Origin: Blautia sp. MSJ-9 | GTDB lineage: Bacteria; Bacillota; Clostridia; Lachnospirales; Lachnospiraceae | DNA: 64,000 bases | Direction of reading: 5' to 3' | Assembly: GCF_018919065.1 (NCBI RefSeq) | Contig: NZ_JAHLQG010000043.1 | Coordinates: 141,221-205,220 of the forward strand | Shown here: positions 1 to 8,401 of the stretch, piece by piece | How positions within the stretch are numbered: the first letter of the stretch is position 1 | Layout: the number at the start of each line of letters is the position of its first letter | Notes under the pieces: model-generated | Databases searched by the model: none | Seen by the model: only the letters and a program-made list of their open reading frames with translations | Told to the model about the DNA's origin: nothing | Position numbers and translations under genes: made by a program

Positions 1-14
1 AGAAATGTTTATTT

Positions 15-58
15 AGGATGTGCATTGTATCAGAGTGGTATGGTGCACATCTTTTTTG
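15..58 (+). terminator. Intrinsic terminator of an upstream gene
   Basis: An 8-bp stem (GATGTGCA at 17-24 with TGCACATC at 44-51) is followed directly by a run of T. It most likely ends transcription of a gene left of the window. Confidence 0.7.
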
Positions 59-104
59 TGTAATTTCTATGCTGTTACTCAAATGTGGAAAATAAGATTA
101 GTAA

Positions 105-227
105 ACTGAATTCAGTAATAAGCAGACGAAGATCCGCGTAGTCCCGGCGTTTTATTCTGAGACAACTGCGGTGATGGGAGTGGTTTGTAATATGCTGACG
201 AAGTATTTCCAGGGGGAAGTGCTTTAA
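105..227 (+). pseudogene. Possible C-terminal remnant of a decayed gene
   Basis: An open frame without a start codon runs from 105 to a TAA at 225-227. It reads in part KIRVVPAFYSETTAVMGV. The pattern resembles the last strand and helix of a ROK-type sugar kinase or regulator, but it is too short to assign. It lies next to two clearer sugar-metabolism fragments, which supports reading it as part of the same decayed locus. This is inference with low certainty. Confidence 0.25.
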
Positions 228-328
228 GCGGATTATCAGAGTTGTGTTTATGCGTTGCTATCTTGCAAAGTGTTGCTAAGAGCAAACGGTAACTATTTAT
301 ATAGGTAAGCTATACACATATTCAATAT

Positions 329-392
329 AAAAAGAATCCTGATAAGTGGAAGACAGGTGATTCTGTCTGAGACATTATCAGGATTCTTTTTT
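329..392. terminator. Long imperfect palindrome, bidirectional terminator shape
   Basis: A 17-bp arm (AAAAAGAATCCTGATAA, 329-345) pairs with its complement at 375-391. A nested 6-bp hairpin (AGACAG 351-356 with CTGTCT 363-368) sits inside. The A-run and T-run flanks would allow termination in both directions. No intact gene lies on either side, so it may be a leftover of the lost locus. Confidence 0.6.
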
Positions 393-798
393 GTACGAAA
401 ATTGTATCAGGGTTGTTTTGTTGGGGACAAGAGTGAAGTTGGACGATTTTATCAACCTGAATTAAATTATGCAGATATGGATCAATTTTTTTGATAAGTA
501 TTCTGTTTTGGGGGACAAGTCGCAAAGAGGGTGTTTTTGTTGGAAGACTGAAATTATGGGAATAATAAATAAAATATAAAGTAATGTGAAATAACTAAAT
601 TGATTAAAATACCTGTAAAATGCGCAAAAAGTATAAAAAGCAGAATCAATATAAAAGGCGCAGACCTAAAAAATATTGTGAAAACAGCACAAAATCAATG
701 GATTTGCTATATGGAAAGTGACAGAATTAAATATAGTGTCTTGGCATTATTAAATAGTGTACTATAATGCAGTTAAAGATAACGAAGGGAGGAACGAC

Positions 799-948
799 AT
801 GGACATATACAGTATTGGAGAAATGGTGATCGACTTTATACTTGGCGAAAGAGAGGGTGAATATATAAGGAATGCAGGCGGTGATGCTGTAAATGTAGCT
901 ATTGCAGCCGCAAGAAACGGACTTGAGACTGGAATGTGCTGTTGGCGT
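799..948 (+). pseudogene. 5' fragment of a PfkB-family sugar kinase
   Basis: From the ATG at 799, behind a GGGAGG ribosome-binding site, the frame gives MDIYSIGEMVIDF...NAGGDAVNVAIAAARNGLETGMCC. This is the start of ribokinase/fructokinase-type PfkB proteins, including the N-terminal GGDAVNVA substrate-side motif. After about residue 49 the similarity stops and the frame ends at 984, whereas the family is about 300 residues long. The ATP-site region and catalytic Asp are missing, so it cannot be active. The next sequence belongs to a different gene type, pointing to an internal deletion that joined two genes. Confidence 0.75.
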
Positions 949-984
949 AATCGCAGGTGCAGGTGTGTGGGCAGTACCGGATAA

Positions 985-1149
985 GGAGCGAAGATTATAT
1001 ACATAGATTCACCGGCAACTTTTGAGGGTGAGGCGACATTTGCAACAGATAACTATGCAGCTGGTGAGCAGGCAGGGGAAGAGATGTTGAAAATCCTGGA
1101 TGAAGCCGGGATTACGGAAGGAACCATCGGACTTAAAATAAAAAAATAG
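985..1149 (+). pseudogene. Internal fragment of an RbsB-like sugar-binding protein
   Basis: In another frame, 985-1149 encodes GAKIIYIDSPATFEGEATFATDN..AGEQAGEEMLKILDEAGI, ending in KIKK and a stop. This matches the middle of periplasmic-type ribose/LacI-fold ABC substrate-binding proteins, where the IDS and TDN..AG segments contact ligand. There is no start codon, signal peptide or C-terminal lobe. With the adjacent PfkB fragment it is the scar of a former sugar uptake and phosphorylation operon. Confidence 0.65.
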
Positions 1150-1375
1150 TAGTAGAGCCAATATAGAAAGCTATTATAATTGACTGCATTTGCAGAAAAT
1201 AGAATTTTAGCCAAATAGTATAGAATATATGCAAATTCATGTTTTTTATAAGCGACGGAAGCTGTTGACTACACTGGGGTTTCCAAGTATAATGTTTCCT
1301 GGTGAATTGGGCGGAAATACAGGCGGTTCGCCAGATACAAGTAATTGATCTTAAGAAATAAAAGGCAGGTTATAT

Positions 1376-2554
1376 ATGAATACAATTAGTGTAGAAGAAC
1401 TGGAGAAGATTGATTCTTCTGAGATTACGATCGTGGATGTACGTCCGGCGGATCAGTACAGCAGAGGATCTTTTCCGGGAGCGGTAAGTATTCCGTTAGA
1501 TGAATTTGATGAGAAGATGGAGTCCGTTGATAAAGATAAGACAGTGTATGTTCTGTGTCATACCGGGGACAGAAGTCAGGAATGTGTGGAGAAGTTTGCG
1601 GAAGCAGGATATGATGCTGTGAATATTGAGGGCGGATATCGTGCATATCTGAGACTCTCTCTGAGCCGTTTTATGGCGGATGATGCAGAGGAGCAGAAGA
1701 AGCAGAAGACAAAGGAAATCGAGCATAGCATTATCAAGACTTTCAGAAAGACAATCTGGAGACCTTTTACAAAGGCATTGAATGAGTATCAGCTGATCCA
1801 GGAGGGGGATAAGGTTGCTGTCTGTATTTCAGGTGGTAAAGATTCTATGCTTATGGCAAAGCTGATCCAGGAACTGCAGAGACATGGAAAGATTCATTTT
1901 GAGGCAGTTTTTCTGGTTATGAATCCGGGATACAATGCAGATAACTGGAAGATCATTCAGGAGAATGCGAAGCTTCTGGGAATTCCGTTGACTGTGTTTG
2001 AGAGTGATATTTTTGATACAGTGGCAGAGATTGAGAAGAATCCGTGTTATCTGTGTGCGAGAATGAGACGTGGTTATCTTTATTCTCATGCGAAAGAGCT
2101 GGGATGTAATAAGATTGCGCTGGGCCATCATTTCGATGATGTGATTGAGACGATTCTGATGGGTATGCTGTACAGCGGTAAGGTGGAGACTATGATGCCG
2201 AAGCTGCACAGCCAGAACTTCGAGGGAATGGAACTGATCCGTCCGATGTATCTGATCAAGGAGTCTGCAATCAAGGCATGGAGAGATACCAACGGATTGC
2301 ATTTCATTCAGTGTGCATGCCGTTTCACTGAGAATTGTGTAAGCTGTGGTGGCGGCCGTGGTTCCAAGCGTGACGAGATGAAAGAACTGGTTGCGCAGTT
2401 CAGAAATACCAGCAGTGTGATCGAGACAAATATCTTTAACAGTGTGAGGGATATTAATCTTCGTACGGTTATGGGATATCACAAAGATGGAGAATATTAT
2501 AACTTCCTGGATGACTATGATCAGCGCGGAAATAAGGGCGTTGATAAAGAGTGA
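1376..2554 (+). CDS. Rhodanese domain fused to TtcA-like PP-loop tRNA thiolase
   Basis: The protein has 392 residues. Residues 1-95 form a rhodanese domain with the active-site loop CHTGDRS (Cys about 61), which normally carries a persulfide. Residues from about 115 to 370 form an adenylating PP-loop enzyme of the TtcA/TilS superfamily, with SGGKDSM near residue 151. A CYLCARMRRGYLY motif and a later cysteine cluster (CACRF, CVSCGGG) resemble the TtcA Fe-S ligands. TtcA makes 2-thiocytidine in tRNA. The fusion suggests that sulfur is delivered in cis from the rhodanese cysteine to the thiolating domain, but the exact tRNA substrate cannot be read from sequence. It appears monocistronic. Confidence 0.8.
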   Translation: MNTISVEELEKIDSSEITIVDVRPADQYSRGSFPGAVSIPLDEFDEKMESVDKDKTVYVLCHTGDRSQECVEKFAEAGYDAVNIEGGYRAYLRLSLSRFMADDAEEQKKQKTKEIEHSIIKTFRKTIWRPFTKALNEYQLIQEGDKVAVCISGGKDSMLMAKLIQELQRHGKIHFEAVFLVMNPGYNADNWKIIQENAKLLGIPLTVFESDIFDTVAEIEKNPCYLCARMRRGYLYSHAKELGCNKIALGHHFDDVIETILMGMLYSGKVETMMPKLHSQNFEGMELIRPMYLIKESAIKAWRDTNGLHFIQCACRFTENCVSCGGGRGSKRDEMKELVAQFRNTSSVIETNIFNSVRDINLRTVMGYHKDGEYYNFLDDYDQRGNKGVDKE

Positions 2555-2717
2555 TAATATCTGCGTTTTGAAGCAGCTTTTTGGGAAAAATTCTGATAAG
2601 AGATGAAATGCTCATAGGATTTTTCGGGATGAAAATAAGTAGTTTGCAAAGCAGATAGTCTTATTACCTGAAATACTGGAATGAATAATGAGACATACAG
2701 GAAAGGACAAAAGAGAG

Positions 2718-3245
2718 ATGACAGCAAAATATGCATTTAAGCAGTCTATCCCGATCATGGCGGGATATATCGTGCTTGGCATGGGATTTGGTGTTCTTCT
2801 GGAATCAAAAGGGTATGGTGTGCTCTGGGCGATTGCCATGAGTGTGTTTATTTATGCGGGATCTATGCAGTATGTTGCCATAGATCTGATCACAGGCGGG
2901 GCGTCTATGATCGCGACTGCACTGATAACACTGATGGTGAACGCCAGACACCTGTTTTATGGAATCTCCATGCTGGATAAATATAAGAACACGGGAAAGT
3001 ATAAACCATATCTGATTTTTTCACTGACAGATGAGACGTATTCGCTGGTGTGCAGCGGGGAAATTCCTGAGGGAGTTGATAAGAATAAATATTATTTTCT
3101 GGTATCCTTATTTGATCAGTTTTACTGGGTACTGGGAAGCGTGTTGGGTTCTGTACTGGGAAGTGTGCTGAACTTTAATACAGCCGGAATTGACTTTTCT
3201 ATGACTGCGCTGTCTTTGGCGGAAATAAGAAGAGGCCGGCGGTAA
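2718..3245 (+). pseudogene. azlC: Truncated AzlC (branched-chain amino acid exporter subunit)
   Basis: AzlC is the large integral-membrane subunit of the AzlCD exporter for branched-chain amino acids. The ATG at 2718 (MTAKYAFKQSIPIMAGYIVLG) fits the family N-terminus better than the in-frame ATG at 2688. Family similarity runs through hydrophobic segments up to NTAGIDFSMTAL. The frame then switches into AzlD coding sequence read in the wrong frame (SLAEIRRGRR) and stops. About 165 of the usual roughly 235 residues remain, so the last transmembrane segments are lost. Function is unlikely. Confidence 0.8.
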
Positions 3246-3460
3246 TTGACTATCTGGCAGATGTACTGCCTTATGCGATCATGGGAATGCTGGTGGTTTA
3301 CTGTCTGAAAAATGTGAGCCTGATCACAGCGCCTCATGGACTGCCGGAGCTGATCGCGTGTGTGCTGGTTGTTTTGCTGCATTTATGGAAAAGAAATACT
3401 CTGCTTAGTATTATAGCGGGAACTGTTGCTTATATGTTTTTGATACAGGTGGTATTTTGA
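3215..3460 (+). pseudogene. azlD: 3' part of azlD lacking its start
   Basis: In the frame 3215-3460 the sequence reads FGGNKKRPAVIDYLADVLPYAIMG and continues to LIQVVF and a stop. This is the C-terminal 81 codons of AzlD, the small partner of AzlC (normally about 105-110 residues). The first transmembrane segment and start codon are absent, and the fragment begins inside the azlC frame. A single deletion that removed the end of azlC and the beginning of azlD explains both remnants. Confidence 0.8.
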
Positions 3461-3580
3461 GATTGTTTTTGAGCAGAGAAGGATAAATTGACGGCTGCAA
3501 AGTAGATATTCGGTTATGAATAAGTCGTCAGAATGACAGTTTTAATGTTTCGATTTGGAGATACAGACCAGGAGGAACTT

Positions 3581-4357
3581 ATGACATTACAGGAGATTCT
3601 TGAAAGTGTAAAAAGCGGTTCGGTATCTGTGGAAGAAGCAGAGAGAATCCTTAAGAAAGAAAGCTATGAAGAAATGGGATATGCGAAACTGGATACAAGC
3701 CGCAAGGCAAGAACCGGATTCGCGGAGGTGATCTACTGCAGCAATAAGGCAGATGAGCATCTTCTGAACATTTTTGAAAGATTATACAGAGAAGATGGAG
3801 AGGTCTTCGGAACCAGAGCTTCCCAACATCAGTATGAACTGGTGAGAGAGAAGTTCCCGGAAGTGGAATATGATCCGATCTCACGCATTTTAAAGATAGA
3901 GAAAAAAGATAAGAAGCGCATCGGAAAGATTGCAGTCTGCTCTGCGGGAACAGCAGATATTCCGGTTGCAGAGGAAGCTGCACAGACAGCGGAATATTTT
4001 GGGACAAATGTAGAACGTATTTATGATGTGGGAGTCAGCGGAATGCATCGCTTATTTTCCCGGCTGGAGACGATCCAGAGTGCGAACTGCGTAGTTGCAG
4101 TTGCAGGCATGGAGGGAGCTCTTGCCAGTGTTATGGGCGGTCTGGTGAGCAGACCGGTGATTGCAGTGCCGACATCTGTAGGATATGGAGCAAGTATGCA
4201 CGGACTTTCCGCACTTCTTACCATGATCAATTCCTGCGCAAATGGAATTGCAGTGGTGAATATTGATAATGGCTATGGTGCCGGTTATCTGGCAACACAA
4301 ATTAACCGTCTGGCAGCCGGGGCAGATGAGAAGGGAAATCTTCCAACAGAAAAATAG
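3581..4357 (+). CDS. larB: LarB, pyridinium-3,5-biscarboxylate mononucleotide synthase
   Basis: LarB carboxylates and hydrolyses nicotinic acid adenine dinucleotide in the first step of the nickel-pincer nucleotide cofactor pathway used by lactate racemase and related enzymes. The C-terminal half has an AIR-carboxylase (PurE-like) fold: IAVCSAGTADIPVAEEA, GVSGMHRL, VAVAGMEGALASVMGGL, and PTSVGYGAS. The start at 3581 is chosen because AGGAGG lies 6 bases upstream; an in-frame ATG at 3533 has no site. larC follows after 147 bases. No larA or larE is visible, so the client enzyme is elsewhere. Confidence 0.9.
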   Translation: MTLQEILESVKSGSVSVEEAERILKKESYEEMGYAKLDTSRKARTGFAEVIYCSNKADEHLLNIFERLYREDGEVFGTRASQHQYELVREKFPEVEYDPISRILKIEKKDKKRIGKIAVCSAGTADIPVAEEAAQTAEYFGTNVERIYDVGVSGMHRLFSRLETIQSANCVVAVAGMEGALASVMGGLVSRPVIAVPTSVGYGASMHGLSALLTMINSCANGIAVVNIDNGYGAGYLATQINRLAAGADEKGNLPTEK

Positions 4358-4504
4358 CTACATGGACTTTTAACATATGTAATTACAATTGTGGATAAAC
4401 GAGAGGATTAGTTGTTTTAAGAGCATTGTAGCAGAATCAAAAATAAGCAAATGTTACTGAGATGAAAGTAAACAGTAACAGAGAAACTGGAGGAACTTAT
4501 AATT

Positions 4505-6058
4505 ATGGGAAAAACATTATATCTGGAATGTTACTCCGGAATCAGCGGCGATATGACAGTAGCCGCACTTCTTGATCTGGGCGCTGACCAGAGAGTTCTT
4601 GACAATGTGCTGAAAAGTCTTCCGGTGTCAGGATTCCAGACTAAGGTCAGCAGAGTCGTGAAATCAGGAATAGATGCCTGCGATTTCGATGTTGTGCTGG
4701 ACAAAGAGCATGAGAATCATGACCATGATATGGAGTATCTGCACGGCCATCACCATGAATCTGGTGAACATCATCATGATCATTCTGGAAATGTTCATGG
4801 ACATGTCCATGAAGAAACAGCTGAACGTATTCACGATGATACGCACACAGTTCATGAACATAGATGTGATGTAGAACAGGCATATGATACAGCACATGGT
4901 CATGTGCATAGTCATGCCGCAGAACACTCACATGATCATACGCATGAGGAAACTGAACTGAATACACATGAACATACTCACAGTCATAATACAGAATCCG
5001 CGCACGGTCATCACCATCATGAGCACCGTGGCATGAAAGAGATCACTCATATCATTGAACATGGCGCAATGACAGAGAATGCAAAGAAAATCGCATTAAG
5101 AATCTTTGCAATTCTTGCGGAAGCGGAGAGCAAAGCTCACAATGTGCCGGCAGATCAGGTACATTTCCACGAGGTCGGAGCAGTAGACTCCATCGTAGAT
5201 ATCGTATCTGTGGCAGTCTGCCTGGATAATCTGGACATTACAGATGTAATCGTTCCTATCCTCTGTGAGGGACGCGGAACTGTCCGTTGCCAGCATGGAA
5301 TCCTGCCAATTCCGGTTCCGGCAGTTGCGAATGTGGTAAGCGCAAACCATTTACACCTGAAAATGACAGAAGTAGAAGGGGAACTTGTAACTCCTACAGG
5401 TGCGGCAATCGTAGCAGCAGTGAAAACGAAAGATAAACTTCCGAAAGATTTTGAGATCCGGAAGATTGGAATCGGCGCAGGTAAACGCCAGTATGAGTGT
5501 CCGGGAATCCTAAGGGCAATGATTATCTCACAGAGCGCAGAAACAGATGAAGCAAAGGCTCAGACAGAAGAATTCAAACACCCGGAAATCGGAAATAATC
5601 CGAAAGCTGAAAATCAGGAAACCAAAGATACGATTATCAAGATGGAGACAAACATTGATGACTGCAGTGGAGAAGTTCTGGGATTTGTCATGGAGCGTCT
5701 AATGAAAGCCGGTGCCAGAGATGTGCATTATGTGCCTGTTTTTATGAAAAAGAACAGACCTGCATGGGTTCTGAATGTGATCTGTAAGGAAGAAGATATG
5801 GAAACGCTTCAGAATATTATTTTTGAAGAAACTACTACGATTGGAATTCGTTATAGCAGAATGGAACGTACGATTCTTCCCAGAGAAACGAGAACCCTTC
5901 CGACTCCATGGGGAGAAGTTCTGGCAAAGGTATGCACTTTGAATGGAAAAGAGCAGCTTTATCCGGAATATGAGAGCGTTGCACAGTTGAGCAGAGAAAA
6001 AGAGATCCCGTTTACAGAAATTTATCGTTATATTGTTTTGGCAAATAAAGAAAAATAA
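4505..6058 (+). CDS. larC: LarC, nickel insertion protein with a His-rich insert
   Basis: LarC is the CTP-dependent nickel insertase (cyclometallase) that completes the nickel-pincer cofactor. The N-terminal part (LYLECYSGISGDMTVAALLDLG) and C-terminal part (ETNIDDCSGEVLGFVMERL) are both recognisable. At 517 residues it exceeds the usual 400-420, because residues about 69-174 are a low-complexity insert with roughly three dozen histidines, likely a nickel store or delivery tail. The domains are in one continuous frame, unlike the lactobacillus gene where LarC is made by programmed frameshifting. GGAGG precedes the ATG at 4505. A strong terminator follows. Confidence 0.92.
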   Translation: MGKTLYLECYSGISGDMTVAALLDLGADQRVLDNVLKSLPVSGFQTKVSRVVKSGIDACDFDVVLDKEHENHDHDMEYLHGHHHESGEHHHDHSGNVHGHVHEETAERIHDDTHTVHEHRCDVEQAYDTAHGHVHSHAAEHSHDHTHEETELNTHEHTHSHNTESAHGHHHHEHRGMKEITHIIEHGAMTENAKKIALRIFAILAEAESKAHNVPADQVHFHEVGAVDSIVDIVSVAVCLDNLDITDVIVPILCEGRGTVRCQHGILPIPVPAVANVVSANHLHLKMTEVEGELVTPTGAAIVAAVKTKDKLPKDFEIRKIGIGAGKRQYECPGILRAMIISQSAETDEAKAQTEEFKHPEIGNNPKAENQETKDTIIKMETNIDDCSGEVLGFVMERLMKAGARDVHYVPVFMKKNRPAWVLNVICKEEDMETLQNIIFEETTTIGIRYSRMERTILPRETRTLPTPWGEVLAKVCTLNGKEQLYPEYESVAQLSREKEIPFTEIYRYIVLANKEK

Positions 6059-6074
6059 TAACTTTCATATGTGA

Positions 6075-6125
6075 ACCCTTTGGTTTCCCTGAGAGTACTC
6101 CACGCGAAACCAAAGGGTACTTTTG
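6075..6125 (+). terminator. Terminator after larC
   Basis: A perfect 13-bp stem (ACCCTTTGGTTTC 6075-6087 with 6106-6118) is followed by a T-rich tail. It separates larBC from the two-component system. Confidence 0.85.
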
Positions 6126-6182
6126 TCTTGAAATAGAGTTGTAAGAGCTGTATACTGCATGTAGTATGAAGGGAGAAAAGGA

Positions 6183-6905
6183 ATGTTTTGCATTGGCATT
6201 TGCGATGATGATGAGGGTCTCTGCGGGGAACTGGAAAAAATGCTTTATGATTATGGAAAAGAGCATAAAATTCAGATGAATATTGATATCTGGTATCAGG
6301 GAGAAAGCCTGTGCCGGTTCCTGAGAGAAAACAAGAAGATTCTTGATGTGTTATTTCTGGATATAGAATTACTGACAACAAATGGAATTGAAGTGGGACG
6401 TTTTATAAGAGAAGAACAGGAAAACATGGAAACTGCAATTGTTTACATTTCAGCGAACAGCAGTTATGCGATGGATCTATTTCGTGTACAGCCTACAGAT
6501 TTTCTGATCAAACCTTTAGACAAAATAAAAGTTGGGAATGTCATGAACAGGATTCAGAAAATTTCGGAAGTCAGAAAAGGTATTTTCGAGTACTTTGGCA
6601 GTGGATATTATTTCAAGGTGCTGTATAAAGATATTCTGTATTTCAGCAGTCAGAATAAAAAAGTGTATCTGGTTTTAAAAGACGGACAGAAAGAATTTAA
6701 TGGCAAACTGAAAGAAATAGCAAAGAAAATTCCGGGAAATTTCATTCAGATTCATCAGTCGTATCTGATCAATTTTGATTATATCGAAGAATGTTCTTAT
6801 GAATCTGTGAAAATGAAAAACGGAGATACAATTCCAATCAGCCAGCCATATCGGAAATCAGTGAGAAAGCAACTGGCGGAACGTGTGTGGAGGGACAGAG
6901 AGTAA
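6183..6905 (+). CDS. LytTR-family response regulator (AgrA/VirR type)
   Basis: The protein has 240 residues. Residues 1-120 form a CheY-like receiver with the acidic pair DDD near residue 9, the phospho-acceptor Asp about 60 (LFLDIEL) and Lys in FLIKPLD. Residues about 135-235 form a LytTR DNA-binding domain (YKDILYFSSQNKKVYL, FIQIHQSYLIN). LytTR regulators bind paired direct repeats one or two helical turns apart. The stop codon directly abuts the start of the kinase gene, so the two are co-transcribed. The likely target is the promoter at 8279-8343. Confidence 0.9.
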   Translation: MFCIGICDDDEGLCGELEKMLYDYGKEHKIQMNIDIWYQGESLCRFLRENKKILDVLFLDIELLTTNGIEVGRFIREEQENMETAIVYISANSSYAMDLFRVQPTDFLIKPLDKIKVGNVMNRIQKISEVRKGIFEYFGSGYYFKVLYKDILYFSSQNKKVYLVLKDGQKEFNGKLKEIAKKIPGNFIQIHQSYLINFDYIEECSYESVKMKNGDTIPISQPYRKSVRKQLAERVWRDRE

Positions 6906-8147
6906 ATGTTTGCGTTGATAACTACATTAAGCACGAATCTTTTGCGTACATATATAATCTATCGCTTTATGAGGTTGTTCTTTTGGACAGATATTGAGGA
7001 AAAGAAAAAAGAAAGAGCCTGTTATGTATTGTTTTTTGTTTTGACAGCAGTGGTATATCTGATATTTTGTTCGCCGGGTATGAGTGTGATAACAAATATA
7101 GTGCTGATTTTTTTGATTACAGTGTGTTATGAAGGAGCATTGAAAAAGAAAATATTTGTGACACTACTTGTATATGGAACTAATATGGGATGTGATTTAG
7201 TAGCTGTTCATTTACTGACAGATTATTCAATAACAGGGAAAGTCGGTGAATGTGCTGCGTATATAACTGTACTATTATTGCTGATTTGCGATGTTATTTC
7301 AGAAAAAATCTTGATTAAGAATAAAGGAGAAGATAAAACTCCGCATGGGATGATACTGGCGGTTATTTCAGCACTTTGTCTGGCAGAATTGCTTATTGTT
7401 GAACAGGAACTAAAAAATCGTATCCTGCTGGTGTTATTTGGATGTTGTGTTTTGGCAGTTGTATTATTGATTTTCTATTTATATGATGTTCTGATAAGTG
7501 CGTATAAGAAACTGGAAGAACAATCTCTTATGGAAAAACAAATGCTCATTTATTCTCACCAGTTGGATGTGTTGATGCAATCGGAAGAGAAAGTAAAAGC
7601 TCTACGCCATGATATGAAAAATCATCTGGGAGAACTTGCACTTATGGCTGGAAATCAGAATAATGAAGAAATTCGGAAATATATACAGGACATGGGGGAG
7701 TATATGCAGAACCAGTCTGAACTGGTCAGCTGTGGGAATAAGAATCTTGACAGTTTGCTGAATTATCTTCTGGGACAGGCAAAAAAGAAACTGAATCATG
7801 TAGAGTATGAGGTACGGGTACCATCTGATTTGTGTATATCAGCATTTGATCTGAATGTGATTTTGGGAAACCTGACAGAGAACGCAATAGAAGCAGCAGA
7901 ACAGACGAAAGATAAATGGATGTCAGTGGATATATACTATGAAAAGGGCATGCTTTCCATGGAAATAAAAAACAGCTTTCAACATGAATTGGCTGTAGAG
8001 AAAAATAAATTATTGTCAACGAAGGAAGAAAAAGGACATGGCATTGGTCTTGCAAATGTCAGGAAGATGGTAGAGAAATATCAGGGATTTATGGATGTTT
8101 CGAATACAAATCAGATTTTTACTGTAAAGGTAATGCTGTACTTATAA
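6906..8147 (+). CDS. AgrC-like GHKL sensor histidine kinase
   Basis: The 413-residue protein has about six transmembrane helices in residues 5-205, then a coiled-coil linker. The phosphotransfer motif LRHDMKNH has its His at residue 235. The ATPase domain follows, with N-box NLTENAIEAAEQ and G-box KGHGIGLANVRKMVEKY. This layout is that of peptide-sensing HPK10-class kinases such as AgrC and ComD. No agrB-like processing gene or obvious autoinducer precursor lies beside it, so the ligand is unknown. The ATG immediately follows the regulator's TAA. A terminator lies 17 bases downstream. Confidence 0.9.
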   Translation: MFALITTLSTNLLRTYIIYRFMRLFFWTDIEEKKKERACYVLFFVLTAVVYLIFCSPGMSVITNIVLIFLITVCYEGALKKKIFVTLLVYGTNMGCDLVAVHLLTDYSITGKVGECAAYITVLLLLICDVISEKILIKNKGEDKTPHGMILAVISALCLAELLIVEQELKNRILLVLFGCCVLAVVLLIFYLYDVLISAYKKLEEQSLMEKQMLIYSHQLDVLMQSEEKVKALRHDMKNHLGELALMAGNQNNEEIRKYIQDMGEYMQNQSELVSCGNKNLDSLLNYLLGQAKKKLNHVEYEVRVPSDLCISAFDLNVILGNLTENAIEAAEQTKDKWMSVDIYYEKGMLSMEIKNSFQHELAVEKNKLLSTKEEKGHGIGLANVRKMVEKYQGFMDVSNTNQIFTVKVMLYL

Positions 8148-8164
8148 ATTATGTAGAATCTATG

Positions 8165-8205
8165 AAAGATAGTGTAGTGGTAGGACTGCGCTGTCTTTTA
8201 TTTTG
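8165..8205 (+). terminator. Terminator after the two-component system
   Basis: A 13-bp stem with three G-U pairs (8165-8177 with 8186-8198) is followed by TTTATTTT. It ends the regulator-kinase operon before the next promoter. Confidence 0.75.
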
Positions 8206-8278
8206 CAGAAAATTAGTCAAGAGGGAAAATATTGTGAAAGAAAACCTTATAAAAAACCACAATATGTTCTGAAAAAAC

Positions 8279-8343
8279 GAATTTCGCCAATTTATATATG
8301 AATTTCGCCGTTTCAGAAAATTTTGCGATAAATATGTTATTAT
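8279..8343 (+). promoter_or_regulatory. Candidate LytTR operator and promoter of the ABC operon
   Basis: The decamer GAATTTCGCC occurs twice, at 8279-8288 and 8300-8309, exactly 21 bp apart. That is two helical turns, the spacing known for LytTR dimer sites. A TATTAT -10 candidate sits at 8338-8343 with only a poor -35, as expected for an activator-dependent promoter. The response regulator just upstream is the natural ligand. Direct control is an inference. Confidence 0.55.
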
Positions 8344-8364
8344 TCAAATACAAGGTAAGAAGAA

Positions 8365-8394
8365 ATGAATATATCTGGAACTGTAACACCGTAA
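8365..8394 (+). CDS. Possible 9-codon leader ORF
   Basis: An ATG at 8365, preceded by AAGG/AAGAAG, opens a 9-residue frame (MNISGTVTP) whose TAA at 8392-8394 overlaps the AAGGAAG ribosome-binding site of the next mini-ORF. The arrangement suggests translational coupling rather than a functional peptide. Such tiny frames also arise by chance. Confidence 0.3.
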   Translation: MNISGTVTP

Positions 8395-8401
8395 GGAAGC
8401 A

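Noticed and set aside
322..525. 67-residue frame on the minus strand
   Set aside because: It runs through the large palindrome at 329-392, has no ribosome-binding site and shows no protein-like pattern.
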